64,000 nucleotides of DNA from Chrysemys picta bellii (taxonomy: Eukaryota; Chordata; Testudines; Emydidae). Shown here one piece after another: positions 38,043 through 49,595 of this stretch. Where the stretch lies: positions 99,990,923-100,054,922 of the forward strand of contig NC_088793.1 in the NCBI RefSeq assembly GCF_011386835.1. The letters run 5' to 3'. Within the stretch, counting starts at the first letter, position 1; each line of letters starts with the position of its first letter. A program made the translations under genes and the position numbers. Below the pieces are notes generated by a model. The model worked only from the letters and a program-made list of their open reading frames with translations. It made no database searches and was not told the DNA's origin.

Positions 38043-38674
38043 CAGTAATTATTCAGAATCAGAACTATGGAACTATGATGGAAATCAAAGCTAGGAATAG
38101 AACTCCCTTGAGATTGTCCTACTTTATTATTAGATCTAGCCAGAGAAAGAAAATGCAGTTCGGAGGAAAATAATATTATAGCAAACATAGGAGTAGCTAC
38201 TAGGCACTCAATAGCAGTGAACTAGAATAAATCAGATACACCTTGTTTAATTAAGTGAAGTAATTGAGTGAGGTAATGGAGAAAATGATCTATTTGTGAA
38301 AAATTGAAGCCAAAATAATTACTTGTGGTGGAATTTGTAGGATAGGACCTACATGAGGAAATAGATGGCTAATTAGCTGGAGATCAAGTGAAGATACTTA
38401 GCTTTCCAGAAAGTCCATACTTCAGAAGATGAAAAGCATAGAAAGGTTCTTAGTATTTTAAATTGTGGGGGGGCTGATTTATGAAGTCCATATTTGGATT
38501 CAGATTTGAATCTGAATTTCCTCCAAGTTCAGGTTATTTGGATACAGAGTTATAGTTCAGTTTAATTTATTATGTGGTTTGAATGACCTTGCTCATTTGA
38601 GAAAATTATTCTCACAATTAATGAGAGGGAGTTGATATTTTAATAGTATATGGGCTAACACTTGGGAGGCATGT
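38043..38674. other. No gene seen
   Basis: AT-rich, with short frames only. Confidence 0.5.
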
Positions 38675-38785
38675 ATGGCCTCAATCCTACAAACAGATCC
38701 ATAAACTCAGACACATTCTACAACATACAATCCCATTGATGTCAATGGGACGCTAGGCGGGTGTAAGAATATGCATTTGTACAAA
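38675..38785. repeat. Palindromic repeat family copy
   Basis: CCTCAATCCTACAAACAGAT ... CCCATTGATGTCAATGGGAC ... GTGTAAGAATATGCATTTGT: the centre is a near-perfect CCCATTGA/TCAATGGG hairpin. Confidence 0.55.
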
Positions 38786-39548
38786 CCTTTGCCAGGTCAG
38801 AGCCTGTGTTGTCATCTATTCCATAAGTTATATGATAAATATTCTCCTAACAGTGGTTCCTAAATTGTGGTCTGTGAAGCATTTGATGATGGTCTGCAGG
38901 AAGCTGGCTGGTCACATTGCTGGCTTTTCTCCTTGTTTCCAGCTTCCAAATAGCTTTAAAAGAAATTAAAAATATATTAAATACTTTCTAAAATTATCTT
39001 GTAATGTAAGTAATTGCTGTGGTTCCCCCATCCTCCAGCCTGTGAAAGCCCCTTGGGGTGATTTAGGGAGCAGCATCCCTCTAGAAGAACCACAGATTTT
39101 CCCATATGTTTCTCCTGAGTGTTAACTCTCTGTCTACAGCTTCTGTCCTTCTTTAGTGTACAGCCGCAGACCAACGGTAGCACCGACACAGAGCCCGCCA
39201 TGCTGCCAGAGGGTGAGGCGACTAGGGATCAATACAGAAGAAATAGAATTCCATGTGGCTTTCCCAAGGATTACAGGCAAGGGGCCAAGATTCCTCATGG
39301 AGCCTCAGGTTCCATGCCATTAGGAGATCCTGCCCCTACTCTCTCCATGCGACTGTGAATCCTTTTCCTCCTAGCAAATAATGCCTCAGGTTTTGTGTGG
39401 CATCAGAGCCATGGGAATTTTGTATTCACGTTTCCCTCTTATGCACATTTTTCACGGAAAGGAATTGTATTGCCCATAATTTAAAATCTTTTCCATTTAT
39501 TCCAATAAAGGCAGATCAGCTCCACTCCATAATTCCCTCCGCTGTTTC
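38786..39548. other. No gene; minor repeat remnants
   Basis: A stretch at about 38850-38935 (CAGTGGTTCCTAAATTGTGG ...) looks like the end of an old DNA transposon. A 79-codon frame at 39119-39358 has no recognisable domain. Confidence 0.4.
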
Positions 39549-40491
39549 TGTCACAGTTCAGGGCAACTGCACCAGTATTCCCACTCCCTGGTCCAGCAAC
39601 GGCACTGACTCTAGGCTTCCAGCTCTCCAGCCATCACCTCTCTCGGGTGGAGACCGGCATCTCTCTCCCTCCTGACCAGGGTATTTCCATACTTCACAGT
39701 TCCCTGCCTATCCCCAGCAAAGGACAGGCTGCCTAAATGGCCAGCATCTGCACTATGCTTTCTCTTCAGAGACTAATAATAGTGTAATTGCCCACAGTTA
39801 TAAGTTATCATACAGCTCTTTCTACACAAGCACTTTTATTCTTAAAGGTAAAAGTGTTACAGAGAAAACATGTTAAAAACAATAAAAGAAGCTACATGCA
39901 TGCTAATAAGCTTACCAGAGATCACCTCCGAACTCCAACAATGGAAACAGTTGGTGATTAGTCCTTCAAAGCTCACACAGTGTTTTTTTTCTGGTCATAT
40001 GTTCATCACAGCTTCAGTTCAGAACTAGCTCCCAAGTCTTACGGGACCTCAGTGGGTCAAAGACATTCCAACCCTTCCCTAAGGATTGGGGTCCCACTTG
40101 GAACAGATGTTCTGGCCCATTTGCTGGATCAGAAAGAAGGACCTGAGTCAGCTTTAACTCAGGCCATTTAACCAAAAGTCTTCTCTTTGTCTGTTGGTTC
40201 CTGGAGAATCCAGTTTGAACCAGTACATACAAGACTCTCTCCACTCTCTGGAGGTGTTACAACCTGAGTGAATTTGCCTAACCACCCTGCACTGTTCTTA
40301 GTTCCTGGAAGCCTGGGATTCCCCTTCCCCAGGGAAATACATACAATCCCTCAGTAGTACATAAATATTTGCATTTTAATACAATGAACTCCTAAAATAT
40401 TTAAACCTAATTCTGTAAGGTTTAACTTAATTCTATAAAGTTTGACCAAAATATTGCAGGATATTGTCATATCTGTCAGACCTCTGTCACA
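39549..40491 (-). mobile_element. Solo LTR of an endogenous retrovirus-like element
   Basis: On the minus strand the element runs from TGTGACAG (from 40491) to ACTGTGACA (39549), with the expected TG...CA ends, over 943 bp. A polyadenylation word lies in the middle (TTTATT on the plus strand at 39835-39840, AATAAA on the minus). The adjoining 4-mers are TTTC (39545-39548) and GTTC (40492-40495), a possible 4-bp target duplication with one mismatch. No gag, pol or env lies alongside, so this is the product of LTR-LTR recombination. Confidence 0.65.
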
Positions 40492-41220
40492 GTTCTTTGG
40501 AAGGTAGTTCCTCTCCAGCATTTCCCCATTATTCTATAACTGTACAACTTTGACTCTCATGTCATTTTTACTCTGTGTCATTTATTCTATATTATTCAGC
40601 AGCGAGGGCAAAAAGATCTGATTTCCTTACAAAAGCAGAAATTTTCTCCTCAGATGCACACGCTGAAGAAAGTGAAGTCCAAATGAGTATGTCCTAGAGC
40701 AGAATTGGCTGAAAGTCTCTATGGTGCCGGAATTAGAACTGAAAGATTCTGGGACAACTGAGAGTCAATCCTAAATTCCTCCTCCAAACTAGTGATGGGA
40801 TCTCTGCCCTTTCCCACTGCTGAAATTTCAAAGAGTTTAATGCAGATAAAAAACAGTTTCCCATATGCAAGTTTTTTTATATTAATGTTGATTTAGTAAA
40901 GACATTTTTAGTTCAGAAATTCCATAATTGCTCTTGTAGAGCATCTTTTAAATAGTTACCTTTTGGCAAGACACAAAGTTCATTTACATTCCTTAGAGAA
41001 ATCACTCAATCCTTTAGATAAAAAACATTTCAGTTTAAACAGACATTTTAGGATTGACTATTTTTAATTCCAGGAACACTGTTCAGAAGGAGGGCAGCCG
41101 TAGTATAATTCCCTTCTGTACAAAACGTGTCTTTTATCACCCAGCCTCAATCATGCAATAGCCTGAGCAATACTAAAGATGCCACTGCTTAATACTAGAG
41201 ATCTTGGACTCCAGCCTCCC
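40492..41220. other. No gene seen
   Basis: AT-rich; no element could be supported. Confidence 0.5.
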
Positions 41221-41455
41221 TTTTTTAAGCAAAGTAACTGAGCAGCTAATAAAATAAAATAAAATAAAATAAAATAAAAAAACCAGTCTCCAGTGCTCCC
41301 TACCAACTGCCAGTATTTTGTATGCCTCTCAGTTAGGCTTCAGCCCAGGGCATGGCATTACAGAGAAAGCACTTGTTTCTCTGTGGGATGATGTATGCTG
41401 ATCTGAAGACAACTTCAGCCATTGGTTCTTGTTATACTTTTCTCCACTAGATTAA
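41221..41455 (+). pseudogene. L2-like LINE reverse transcriptase fragment
   Basis: The plus-strand translation shows LSKVTEQLI, then an (AAAAT)n expansion at about 41252-41280, then SQLGFSPGHGITEKALVSLW. This fits the Q-S-G-F-R-P-G-H-S-T-E-T-A-L signature that precedes the palm of L2-type reverse transcriptases. A stop (TGA) follows the D-D-V-C residues. Only about 75 codons remain, and it abuts the minus-strand CR1 at about 41456. It is a small, old fragment with no function. Confidence 0.55.
41252..41281 (+). repeat. (AAAAT)n microsatellite
   Basis: Five to six units of AAAAT/TAAAA, within the L2-like fragment. Confidence 0.9.
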
Positions 41456-42024
41456 AGAGCCCTTTAACACATGGTATCTTCTCTCCATGATGGTTCTTAC
41501 ACACTGCAATCAATCCACTCCTTAATCTTCTTTCTAATAAACTAAACAGATTGAGCTCTTTAAGTTTCTCATTGTACGGTATTTTCTTCAGTCCTCAAAT
41601 CATGTGTGTGACTCTTTTCTGCACCTTCTTGAATTTTTCAACATTCATTTTAAAATGGGATTACCAGAATTGGATACAGTATTCCAGTATCTGTCTCACC
41701 AATACCGTACAGAGGTAAAATCACCTGCCTACTCCTACTCACTATTCCACTGCTCATACTTCCACGAATCACAATTAGCCACAGCAAAAGTCTAGCTCTT
41801 GTTGAGTTTCTTGTCCACTATAACCCTTAAGTACTGTTCAGAGTCACTGCTTTCCAGGATACAGTCCTCCATTCTGTAGACCTGGCCTGTATTCCTTGTT
41901 CCTAGATGTATAACTTTGCATTTGGCTGTATTAAAATGCATTTTGTTTGAATGGGGCCCACTCTCACCAAGCAATCTGGTCACTCTGCTGCTTTGTCCTC
42001 CTCATGCCATTCCTCCACTCCTTA

Positions 42025-43431
42025 TGTAAGCAGAGTCAGGATGAGCTCTACCCTGACATCTGGTGGTGAATTATGGCGAGGGTGGAAAAGAACTCCAGGG
42101 GCTGATCTTGTTTGCATAGGCACACCCACTCGCCTGGCATGAAACCACAGCAACTCAAAGTGGTTACTTTGGCTGGTGTGGGATCCCCAGTTTCTCTGTT
42201 ATTGGGGCAGGAAGAATAAAGTTTTGTTACCCTGATTCTGTGAATCAAGGCCAGTGGAACTGTTGTATGACAGAAGGACTGAGTGAGTCATTCACCATTA
42301 CCTAAGTAGCATTTGCTTGTCAAGGGGCATGGGTTACAAAACCCAGTGAATGGAGAGAGGATGGGGACAGGTATTTGTACCTGATGGTGTGGCCCCCTCC
42401 CCAAGGGGGTTGAAACACCAATTGCACTACCTCCTCTCTCCACTGTTGAATGTCAGAGCTAACTTTGATTCCCTTAGGAGTCTAGTTACAGACTGCTGAG
42501 CTGAGTTCGCTTTGGGCCAATAGTGCACCAGCACTGGGGCTCCCCTACTACTAGCTGAAATCACTAAGAGCTGAAATCACAAAAGAGCTAAAGCTATTTA
42601 AGAGCTGAGATCACTGAGGCTGTGTTAACTAGTGGGGGAGCCTGAAGCTATAGCTAAGCTAGCTTAGCGGGGAGTGAGCGGAGCAGAGCGGCTCACAGGT
42701 CGGTGAGCGGAGCGGCTGGAGGAGCAGCTAGCAGAGCAGAGCAGAGCCTTGTGGGAGCGGCCCAAGGAACGGCTGGAGCGGAGCGGAGCGGCTCACAGGT
42801 CGGTGAGCGGAGCGGAGCGGAGCAGCTGCCAGAGCAGTTCGTGGGACTGCGGGTGGAGTGGAGCAGTTCGTGGTGAAGGCTGCAGTGGAACCCCACGGAG
42901 AAGCAACCGGTTGGCCTCGGATCACGTAAGGTGCCCCTTAACACCCTGCTCACCCCCCCCCCCTCTTGAACTCTGGGGCTGCACTGATCATGGACAGAGA
43001 CTTTGGGGGGTTGTCGGACTTTTGTGATTCTTGGGTTGCTGGACCCAAGAGACTTTGGGATTGGTGGACTTTTGGGACTTTGGTGATTCTTGGGTCGCTG
43101 GTTTCAAGAACCAACGGGAGAGGACGCGGCCCAATTTGCTGGGGTGGGTCTTCGCTCATGGTTTGGTCTAAAAACTCTAGTTGTGGTGTTTTTTCCATTT
43201 AATGCTGATGTTGTTTACCTCATGTTATTAAACATTTTCTGTTACACTCAGACTCCGTGCTTGCGAGAGGGGAAGTATTGCCTCTTAGAGGTGCCCAGGG
43301 GGTGGTATGTAATTGTCCCAGGTCACTGGGTGGGGGCTCGAGCCGGTTTTGCATTGCGTTATTGAAACGGAACCCCTAGATACAGAACCCGGCCCTTGTT
43401 GCTGCCAACTTAGATGGGCAGAAGGGTTACA
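42025..43431 (+). mobile_element. Solo LTR, 1.4 kb, inserted in CR1
   Basis: It starts TGTAAGCAG and ends GGTTACA, with TGTAA/TTACA inverted ends. The adjoining 4-mers are CTTA (42021-42024) and CTTG (43432-43435), a 4-bp target duplication with one change. An ATTAAA polyadenylation-like word lies at 43227-43232. Inside is a GC-rich minisatellite (42665-42835). No internal retroviral genes flank it, so I read it as a solo LTR of an endogenous retrovirus-like element. Frames in the GC-rich part are compositional. Confidence 0.7.
42665..42835 (+). repeat. GAGCGGAGCGG minisatellite inside the LTR
   Basis: GAGCGGAGC units are repeated many times, and GGCTCACAGGTCGGTGAGCG occurs twice (about 42690 and 42790), showing a larger duplicated unit of about 100 bp. 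Confidence 0.8.
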
Positions 43432-43600
43432 CTTGTTTTATTTTCGTGGGTTTTAATCACAGCAGTGATTTTATATTTATTTCCAGATCATTGATGAAAA
43501 TGTCAAATAGCTTTGGGTCTTGTACCAGTCCACTAGACGCACCCCCATTTGATGATGATTCCCCATTGACAACTACATTTTAAGATTTGTCAGATGGTTC

Positions 43601-44175
43601 TGTTGCCCGCCCTAAAGGGCTCGAGGAGACAACAATGGTCCGTCGCCCGGTGTGCTTGGCACCAATAAAGACACCGAGGGGAGAAAGCAAGCCAAGTTTC
43701 TTTCAGAGCTCTGAAATGGCACTAGGAGACCAGCATGTCTCAAATCCAGTGCAACAAATACAAACAACTTTTACCTTTTATACTTCAAACTGTTTGCATA
43801 CATCTCTTTGTCTGGCTGTTACCCCTTACCCCTCCCTTCCAGACAACTGTTACAATAAGCTCTACAGAAGCTTGTGAGAAAACTTTCTCAGTCTTTGCGA
43901 CCTTGAGTTAGACGCCTGCAAACTAACTACCCTGCTTCTTATCTCTATTATTTCTGCTAGTGTGAGTGAAACTGCAGCCATCTGCTAGAAAGCTGACATT
44001 ACATTTCTGCTTCAACCTACTTCAGAGCATGTAAGCAGTTAGCATAGAAGTAGGTGAGAGTTCCCAAGATGGAGTCTGGGGGTTCAGATAGGCCCAGAGC
44101 AAAAGAGCTTCATCGGCACTTGTGGCCTTCCACTCTCCCGAGTTACCTGGTAGCTATGCCTAGTGGACCCCAACA
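43601..44175 (-). mobile_element. Solo LTR, 575 bp, with perfect 4-bp target duplication
   Basis: It starts TGTTGCCCGC and ends GACCCCAACA, with a TGTTG/CAACA inverted end. Perfect GTTC copies flank it (43597-43600 and 44176-44179). A 4-bp duplication is usual for gammaretrovirus-type integration. On the minus strand a TATAAAAGG-like word lies near 43776, upstream of the end at 43601, which supports minus orientation. No coding sequence remains. Confidence 0.8.
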
Positions 44176-44362
44176 GTTCTTAATCCATTTATATAATTGA
44201 TAATAATTAATATAGCATGTGCTATATTAATATGGTATAGTGCTGATGTTATAATCAGAATGTTGTGAGGTACTATCTCAAGAACCTTACAATAGTCTAA
44301 GTATATTACATCTACACTGTTACCTTTTATCATTCAATCTTGCAATCTTATCAAATGGCTCA

Positions 44363-46738
44363 ACCTTGCTCCCACCGGCGCATATGGGAGTTTTGCCATT
44401 CATTGACCTCCATAGAAGTAGGATCAGGTAGAAAACTTCATTCATATTTTCTCTAAAAATAAAAAAAACATGGTCATTTACAGCTAAGTGTGGTATCCTT
44501 CACACTTCACAAGCAAAGACATTCCTTCTTCTGATAAATTGCCATCAAATAGCATTCTATTTTATGAAGTTATAGAAAAATGCAAGTATCTCTCTCAGAA
44601 ACATTTCTCTCTCCTCTGCAGACACTTCTAGCATACTATGCATAACCTTCACAATTTTCCACCAATCCTTTCTGCCCTAGGATTTATACAAAGTCTTGTC
44701 AATAATTAGGTTATTGCTGCAGTGAGAGGTGAGCATATTATTCATTGGAATACCCAGTCCTCTCCTCTCTCATGATATTATACTGGCTTACCAACTGCCC
44801 CATGAGCTTTGAGACCTGATTTGCCAAAGTGCTACATCAGTTTTACATCAGCGTGACTTCACTGAAATCGCAGCATCACATTGGTGTAACCCTGTGGAGA
44901 ATCAAGCCCATAAAATTTAATAAAACAGCACTTTGTAAAATGTGTAAAGCATTTACACAGCAAAATTTTTCCACTTAGTTTGAATAATCAGTTAAGCAAA
45001 GTGGAAACTCTCTCTTGCAAACAGGCTCTCCATCTGCCAGCATCACAAACAATCTCACCTTTCAGCAAGATGACAGGCACCAGCAGTAAGACTCAGAGAT
45101 GCCCCAGCATTCAAGCACATTTCAGAATTTATATATGGCAAAAATGTTTCTTTCCACATGAGCTTTTGGAGTGATATGCTGATTAGAATGGGCACGACTT
45201 TCTTTTACATTAACATAAAACTTCCCCCATCCATAGCATTTGCATTAAATTGATGTATTCTACAGGAGATTAAAGAGGCGAAAAGGGGAAAATGGTGAGC
45301 TTAGGATGTTTTCAAACTGTGGAACAAATATCTGACAGGCTCATTTGAAGGATGTGGAAAAGAAAGGCAGCTTTATAGATACACAGATAAAACTTCTGCA
45401 TGTTTTTGTTTTTGAAACTGTTTATAAGAAATATGAAACTGCTGGTATTTACAATATTTCAGTGTGAACTGCCTAGTTCTGAATGCATAATGATTGCCCT
45501 CTATTTCTATATAAAAAATCCACAGGATCTGATCCTGAAGTCCTTACATGGGCAAAATTCCTACTATAATCTGTATGTAGGCAAAGCTCCCACTAATTCC
45601 AAAGGGAATTTTGCTTGTTTAAGAATACACGCTTGTCCCTCCAAATGAATATATTATAGAAGATGAGGGTGGTCCTTTCCTCTATTTATTTTTCTATGCA
45701 CAGTTTGTTTTGACTAACTTGGAACATTTGCAACACACCAAAGCCAGAGCTGAACAAAATTAAAATGCTGGGAAATGGTTTGTGCAATGTCAATTTCTTT
45801 CTCTTAAACACTTTGAATTTCATTTATGTGTGGAATACCAGCAGCTGTTATTAATTTTAAGACTGTACGCTAGCCCTGTGTGATTGATTCCATCCTCCTG
45901 GACTTCTATTCACTGGATTCCACCAATTACATCAAGTAATTTAGTATACATTTCATTGAAAAAAATTCTCCCATTAGATAATATTGTAAAATCAGGTGCA
46001 CAAGGAGGATTTGTGTCTTACTCTGTTATTCACCTTTGGCAGAAACAGGATATCAAAACAGATGGACCAATAGCCTGTTTTATGAGGCAATTATTCTGTT
46101 CCTAAAAAAAAAACCCAAACCCACAGGTTTGATATAAATGTCCTCTGAAATACTGAAATGGCTTCTATGTTGCAAACACTGAAACACATGCCTAACTTCA
46201 GTCACACAAGTAGCTCTATTAAGCCATTAAGTAAAGATAAACACGTTTAGTGTTTACAGGATTGGGGCCTATACGTGATGAAAAGGAAAAATGATAATTA
46301 GTCATAGGAAAAAAGTCCATGTTCTAATACTACACGTCTTTTCTCCATTTCACAATGGATTTTTTCATAAATATTTAGAATTCATTTTTTCCTTTCCATT
46401 TTATCACAGTACATTCCTTGATAAAGCAAGCTGTGTGCTAGCTAAAAATTAATATTGAGATTAGAGAAAGGCACAAATTAACTCAGGTTTCAAATCATTC
46501 TATCCCCTTCTGCAGAGTTTGAGTGTGTCTGGATTCAGAGTTCGGACTAGTCTACTATAGAGGGAAGAGCCATCTGAGATATTCACACCTGGGTTTGGAT
46601 GTCAAAAGTTCAGGGGTATGTGGACTTCTTGTTTTGGTTCAGACCCATTTTCAACTGAAATGAAAGGGTAACAAAGAAGAAAACTCAACACTGGTTTTAG
46701 TGCTGTCCTGGAAAATATTCACGTTTCAAGTGTTATGG

Positions 46739-46740
<2 letters not shown>
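44363..46740. other. No gene; repeat fossils only
   Basis: Palindromic-family remnants lie at about 44805-44910 (TTACATCAGCGTGACTTCAC), 45515-45615 and 46155-46272. The rest is AT-rich with short frames. Confidence 0.5.

Positions 46741-46801
<61 letters not shown>
46741..46801 (+). repeat. (TC)n(AC)n microsatellite
   Basis: A TC run (46741-46756) continues into an AC run to about 46801. Confidence 0.95.
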
Positions 46802-46806
<5 letters not shown>

Positions 46807-46814
46807 GCTAATTA

Positions 46815-46900
46815 TTAAGAGCCAACAATATGCTCAGTGCTGTAAAAGACACAAATAAATAGCCCCTGAAGAGTTTACAATGTAACAGACACATGGATTA
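46815..46900 (-). repeat. Old LINE/SINE 3'-tail repeat
   Basis: TATGCTCAGTGCTGTAAAAG, ACACAAATAAATAGCCCCTG and AAGAGTTTACAATGTAACAG match the tail motif seen at 15475. Confidence 0.45.
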
Positions 46901-47066
46901 TAGGAGGTATTTATTATCTCCAATCTGGGAGCAACCCTTAAACAATTGGGAGACAAATAAAAATCTACAGTTTACATGGATTTGTGAATAAGAACACAGT
47001 TATCTAAAATATGTATGTATGTACTCTAAGTACTTACTTTTTATACTGAGGTTTACAAAGCATTAT

Positions 47067-47276
47067 GGCCCAGATTTTTAATAGTATTTGGGCATTGCTG
47101 CTCAAAGTTGCAATGCCTAACTGATTTAGGAGCATACATTTCATTTTCAAAAGAGATTTAAACACACAGGAGCAAAAATCTCACCAACTATCAATGAAAA
47201 TGAGATTTAGTCTCCTAAATCAATTAGGCATCGCAACACTGAGTGCAACACCTAATTAGCTTTAAAAATCTGGGCC
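47067..47276. mobile_element. Palindromic MITE with TAT target duplication
   Basis: 210 bp, opening GGCCCAGATTTTTAA and closing TTTAAAAATCTGGGCC, so the ends are 15-bp perfect inverted repeats. The interior is also largely self-complementary (GGGCATTGC, AATGCCTAACTGATTTAGGA against CTCCTAAATCAATTAGGCAT). TAT lies on each side (47064-47066 and 47277-47279). It has no coding capacity. The 3-bp duplication would suit a Harbinger-type transposase, but that is inference. Confidence 0.7.
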
Positions 47277-47280
47277 TATG

Positions 47281-47493
47281 TCTGTGTATAGCGGATATCT
47301 GACTTATCATGTATCTGATATCTGTAATATCTGTTGTGTTAGTAACACTTCCCGCAGCTCTCGTTGGCCAGGAACAGCGAACTGCAGCCACTGGGAGCTG
47401 AGGGGGGGCCATGCCTGCAGACGGTTAATGTCAGCAAAATGTCTCGTGGCCCATAATCAGATTACCCCTGTGGGCCACAGGTTGCCCACCGCT
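47281..47493. repeat. Unassigned dispersed repeat
   Basis: After ATATCTG-rich low-complexity sequence comes CTCTCGTTGGCCAGGAACAG ... CACTGGGAGCTGAG and CCACAGGTTGCCCACCGCTA. I recall this as a turtle DNA-transposon-like repeat; no ends could be paired. Confidence 0.35.
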
Positions 47494-48572
47494 AATCTAG
47501 ACCATCTCTGACAGGTGTTTGTCTAACCTGCTCTTAAAAATCTCCAATGCTGGAGACTCCACAACCTCCCTAGGCAATTTATTCCAGTACTTAACTACCC
47601 GGACATTAGGAAGCTTTTCCTCATGTTCAACCTAAACTGTCCTTGCTGCAATTTAAGCCCATCGCTTCTTGTCCTATCCTTAGAGGTTAAGGAGAACAGT
47701 TTGTATCCTCCTCTTTGTAACAACCTTTTATGTATTTGAAAACTGTTATGTCCCCTCTCAGTCTTCTCTTCTTCTTCAAACTAAACAAATCATTTTTTTT
47801 CAATCATCCTTCATAGGTCATGTTTTCTAGACCTTTAATAATTTTTATTGCTCTTCTCGGACTTTCTCCAATTTGTCCACATCTTTCCTGAAATCTGGCA
47901 CCCAGAATTGGATACAATCCAGTTGAGGCCTAATGAGCATGGAGTAGAGCAAAAGAATTATTTCTTGTGTCTTCCTTACAACATCCCAGAATTATGTTTT
48001 TTTTTTGGCAATGGTGTTACACTGTTGCCTCATATTTAGCTTGTCACTATGACCCCCAGATCCCTTTCCGCAGTACTCCTTTCTAGACAGTCATTTCCCA
48101 TTTTGTATGTGTGCAACTGATTGTTCCTTCCTAAGTGGAGTACTTTGCATTTGTCCTTATTGAATTTCATCCTATTTACTTCAGACCATTTCTCCAGTTT
48201 GTCCAGATCATTTTGAATTTTAATCCTATCCTCCAAAGCACTTGCAACCACTTCCAGCTTGATATCATCTGCAAACTTTATACGAGTGCTCTCTATGCCA
48301 TTATTTAATCATTGATTAAGATATTGAACAGAACTGATCCCTGCAGGACCCCACTTGATATGTCTTTCCAGCTTGACTGTGAATGCCTGATAATTACTGT
48401 CTGCGAACGGTTTTCCAACCAGTTGTGCACCATCCTTATAGTAGCTCATTCTAGGTTATATTTCCCTAGTTTGTTTATGAGAAGTTCCTGCGAGGCAGTA
48501 TCAAAGCCTTACTAAAGTCAAGATATACCACATCTACCACTTCTCCCCTGTCCACAGGCTTGTTACAATAGA
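47494..48572 (-). mobile_element. CR1 LINE copy, minus strand
   Basis: On the minus strand it begins within the reverse transcriptase palm (motif A, YLDF at 48514-48525). It continues through KWSEVNRMKFNKDKCKVLHL and AERDLGVIVTS (48036-48251) and then the C-terminal portion, ending near 47494 in CTGTCAGAGATGGTCTAGA. The last roughly 60 bp of the CR1 3' end are absent, so the 3' side is also cut. Stops and frameshifts throughout mark it as a pseudogene. Confidence 0.8.
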
Positions 48573-49419
48573 CCGTAACTTGGCCACACATGGGAAGAAG
48601 GGGATTAAAATCACAACCCCTCCTCATGTCGCTGCACGGTACAGGTCTGGCAGTGGAGAGTGGATGGGGGCATATGCAATCCATGAACAGGTGAGTGGGG
48701 AAATGAATGGAGCCTGGGCCTTAGAACTGAACTAATCTGTCTTCCTGTGCTGCCCACTCCTAAACATGGGACGAGTGGGCGGGGAGGGGGTAAGTTGCAT
48801 CCTCAGGGTTGCAGTAAATTACTTTCCACCTGGAGCAAGGAAGACATTTGGTCACAATTCCTTCCCAGGGCTGTTCCTGAGGCAGTGTGGTTATACATCA
48901 CTCCCTACTCAGATCTGAGCCTTCCAGCTCAGGCTAGCCTGAAAGCAATGGTGAAGCTGTCTTGGGCATACCAAAGGAGATGTGTAACTACATATCAGGG
49001 CTTAGACATTCTAACTGCAAAACACATTAAAAAGGCATAGCCCTGGAAACTTCAGATATTGGCGGAGGAAGGCGATAATTACAAAACTGAATAATTCCCA
49101 TCTCTGAAAATCCTTGGAGCATAGTAACCCATTAACACAGCCTGAGTTTACAAGAGCTGAAAACAAATACAGGTTTCATTTCCCTCCAGCCTCTTAATCG
49201 TGAATCACCATTTTCAAGACAGATTCGTTGTGTCACCTCCAATCTGCATAGCATGGTTTAGCAGAAAGTGATGCTCCCATACTAACTGCGCATACTGGCA
49301 TGAAATAACAACAGTGTCGCTCTTATCTATGGTTAAGACAGCACTAGCCATAGTCACAGCACAACATGAGAGGGCAGAGGCTTGGTGACTACATCCCCTG
49401 TAGTTAAAGTTATGGTACA
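48573..49419. other. No gene seen
   Basis: A 97-codon plus-strand frame (48747-49040) lacks recognisable domains, and no splice or promoter context supports it. Confidence 0.45.
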
Positions 49420-49595
49420 TGAGCAGTGATTAGAGTGGCAGAATCGGAGCCAGGACTCCTAACTATTCCCAGCTCTTTGGTATGACCTTGAATAAATCAG
49501 AGGGCCCAATGGATGTTTGCTATTGGCTTCAATGTGAGCGGACTTATGACTTTACTGTATCTCAGTTTTTCATCTGTAAATTGGATAGTACGAGG
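49420..49595 (+). repeat. MIR-like SINE, forward
   Basis: It opens in the tRNA-related part (AGTGATTAGAGTGGCAGAAT, GGAGCCAGGACTCCTAACTA). After a diverged centre it reaches CTCAGTTTTTCATCTGTAAA, TTGGATAGTACGAGG, the MIR core end. Confidence 0.6.

Larger units (their letters stand above)
41456..44362 (-). mobile_element. CR1 LINE, split by two LTR insertions
   Basis: CR1 sequence on the minus strand is found in three pieces, 44176-44362, 43432-43600 and 41456-42024, that join in order once the LTRs at 42025-43431 and 43601-44175 are taken out. The first piece encodes reverse transcriptase motif A (VDVIYLDYC), and the third encodes KMHFNTAKCKVIHLG and LRVIVDKKL, followed by the C-terminal part at 41456-41800. 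Many stops and frameshifts are present. The remaining CR1 totals about 925 bp; the 5' end and 3' terminus are missing. Confidence 0.75.

Noticed and set aside
39119..39358. 79-codon plus-strand frame as a host exon
   Set aside because: No homology that I can recognise and no clear splice sites with matching phases.
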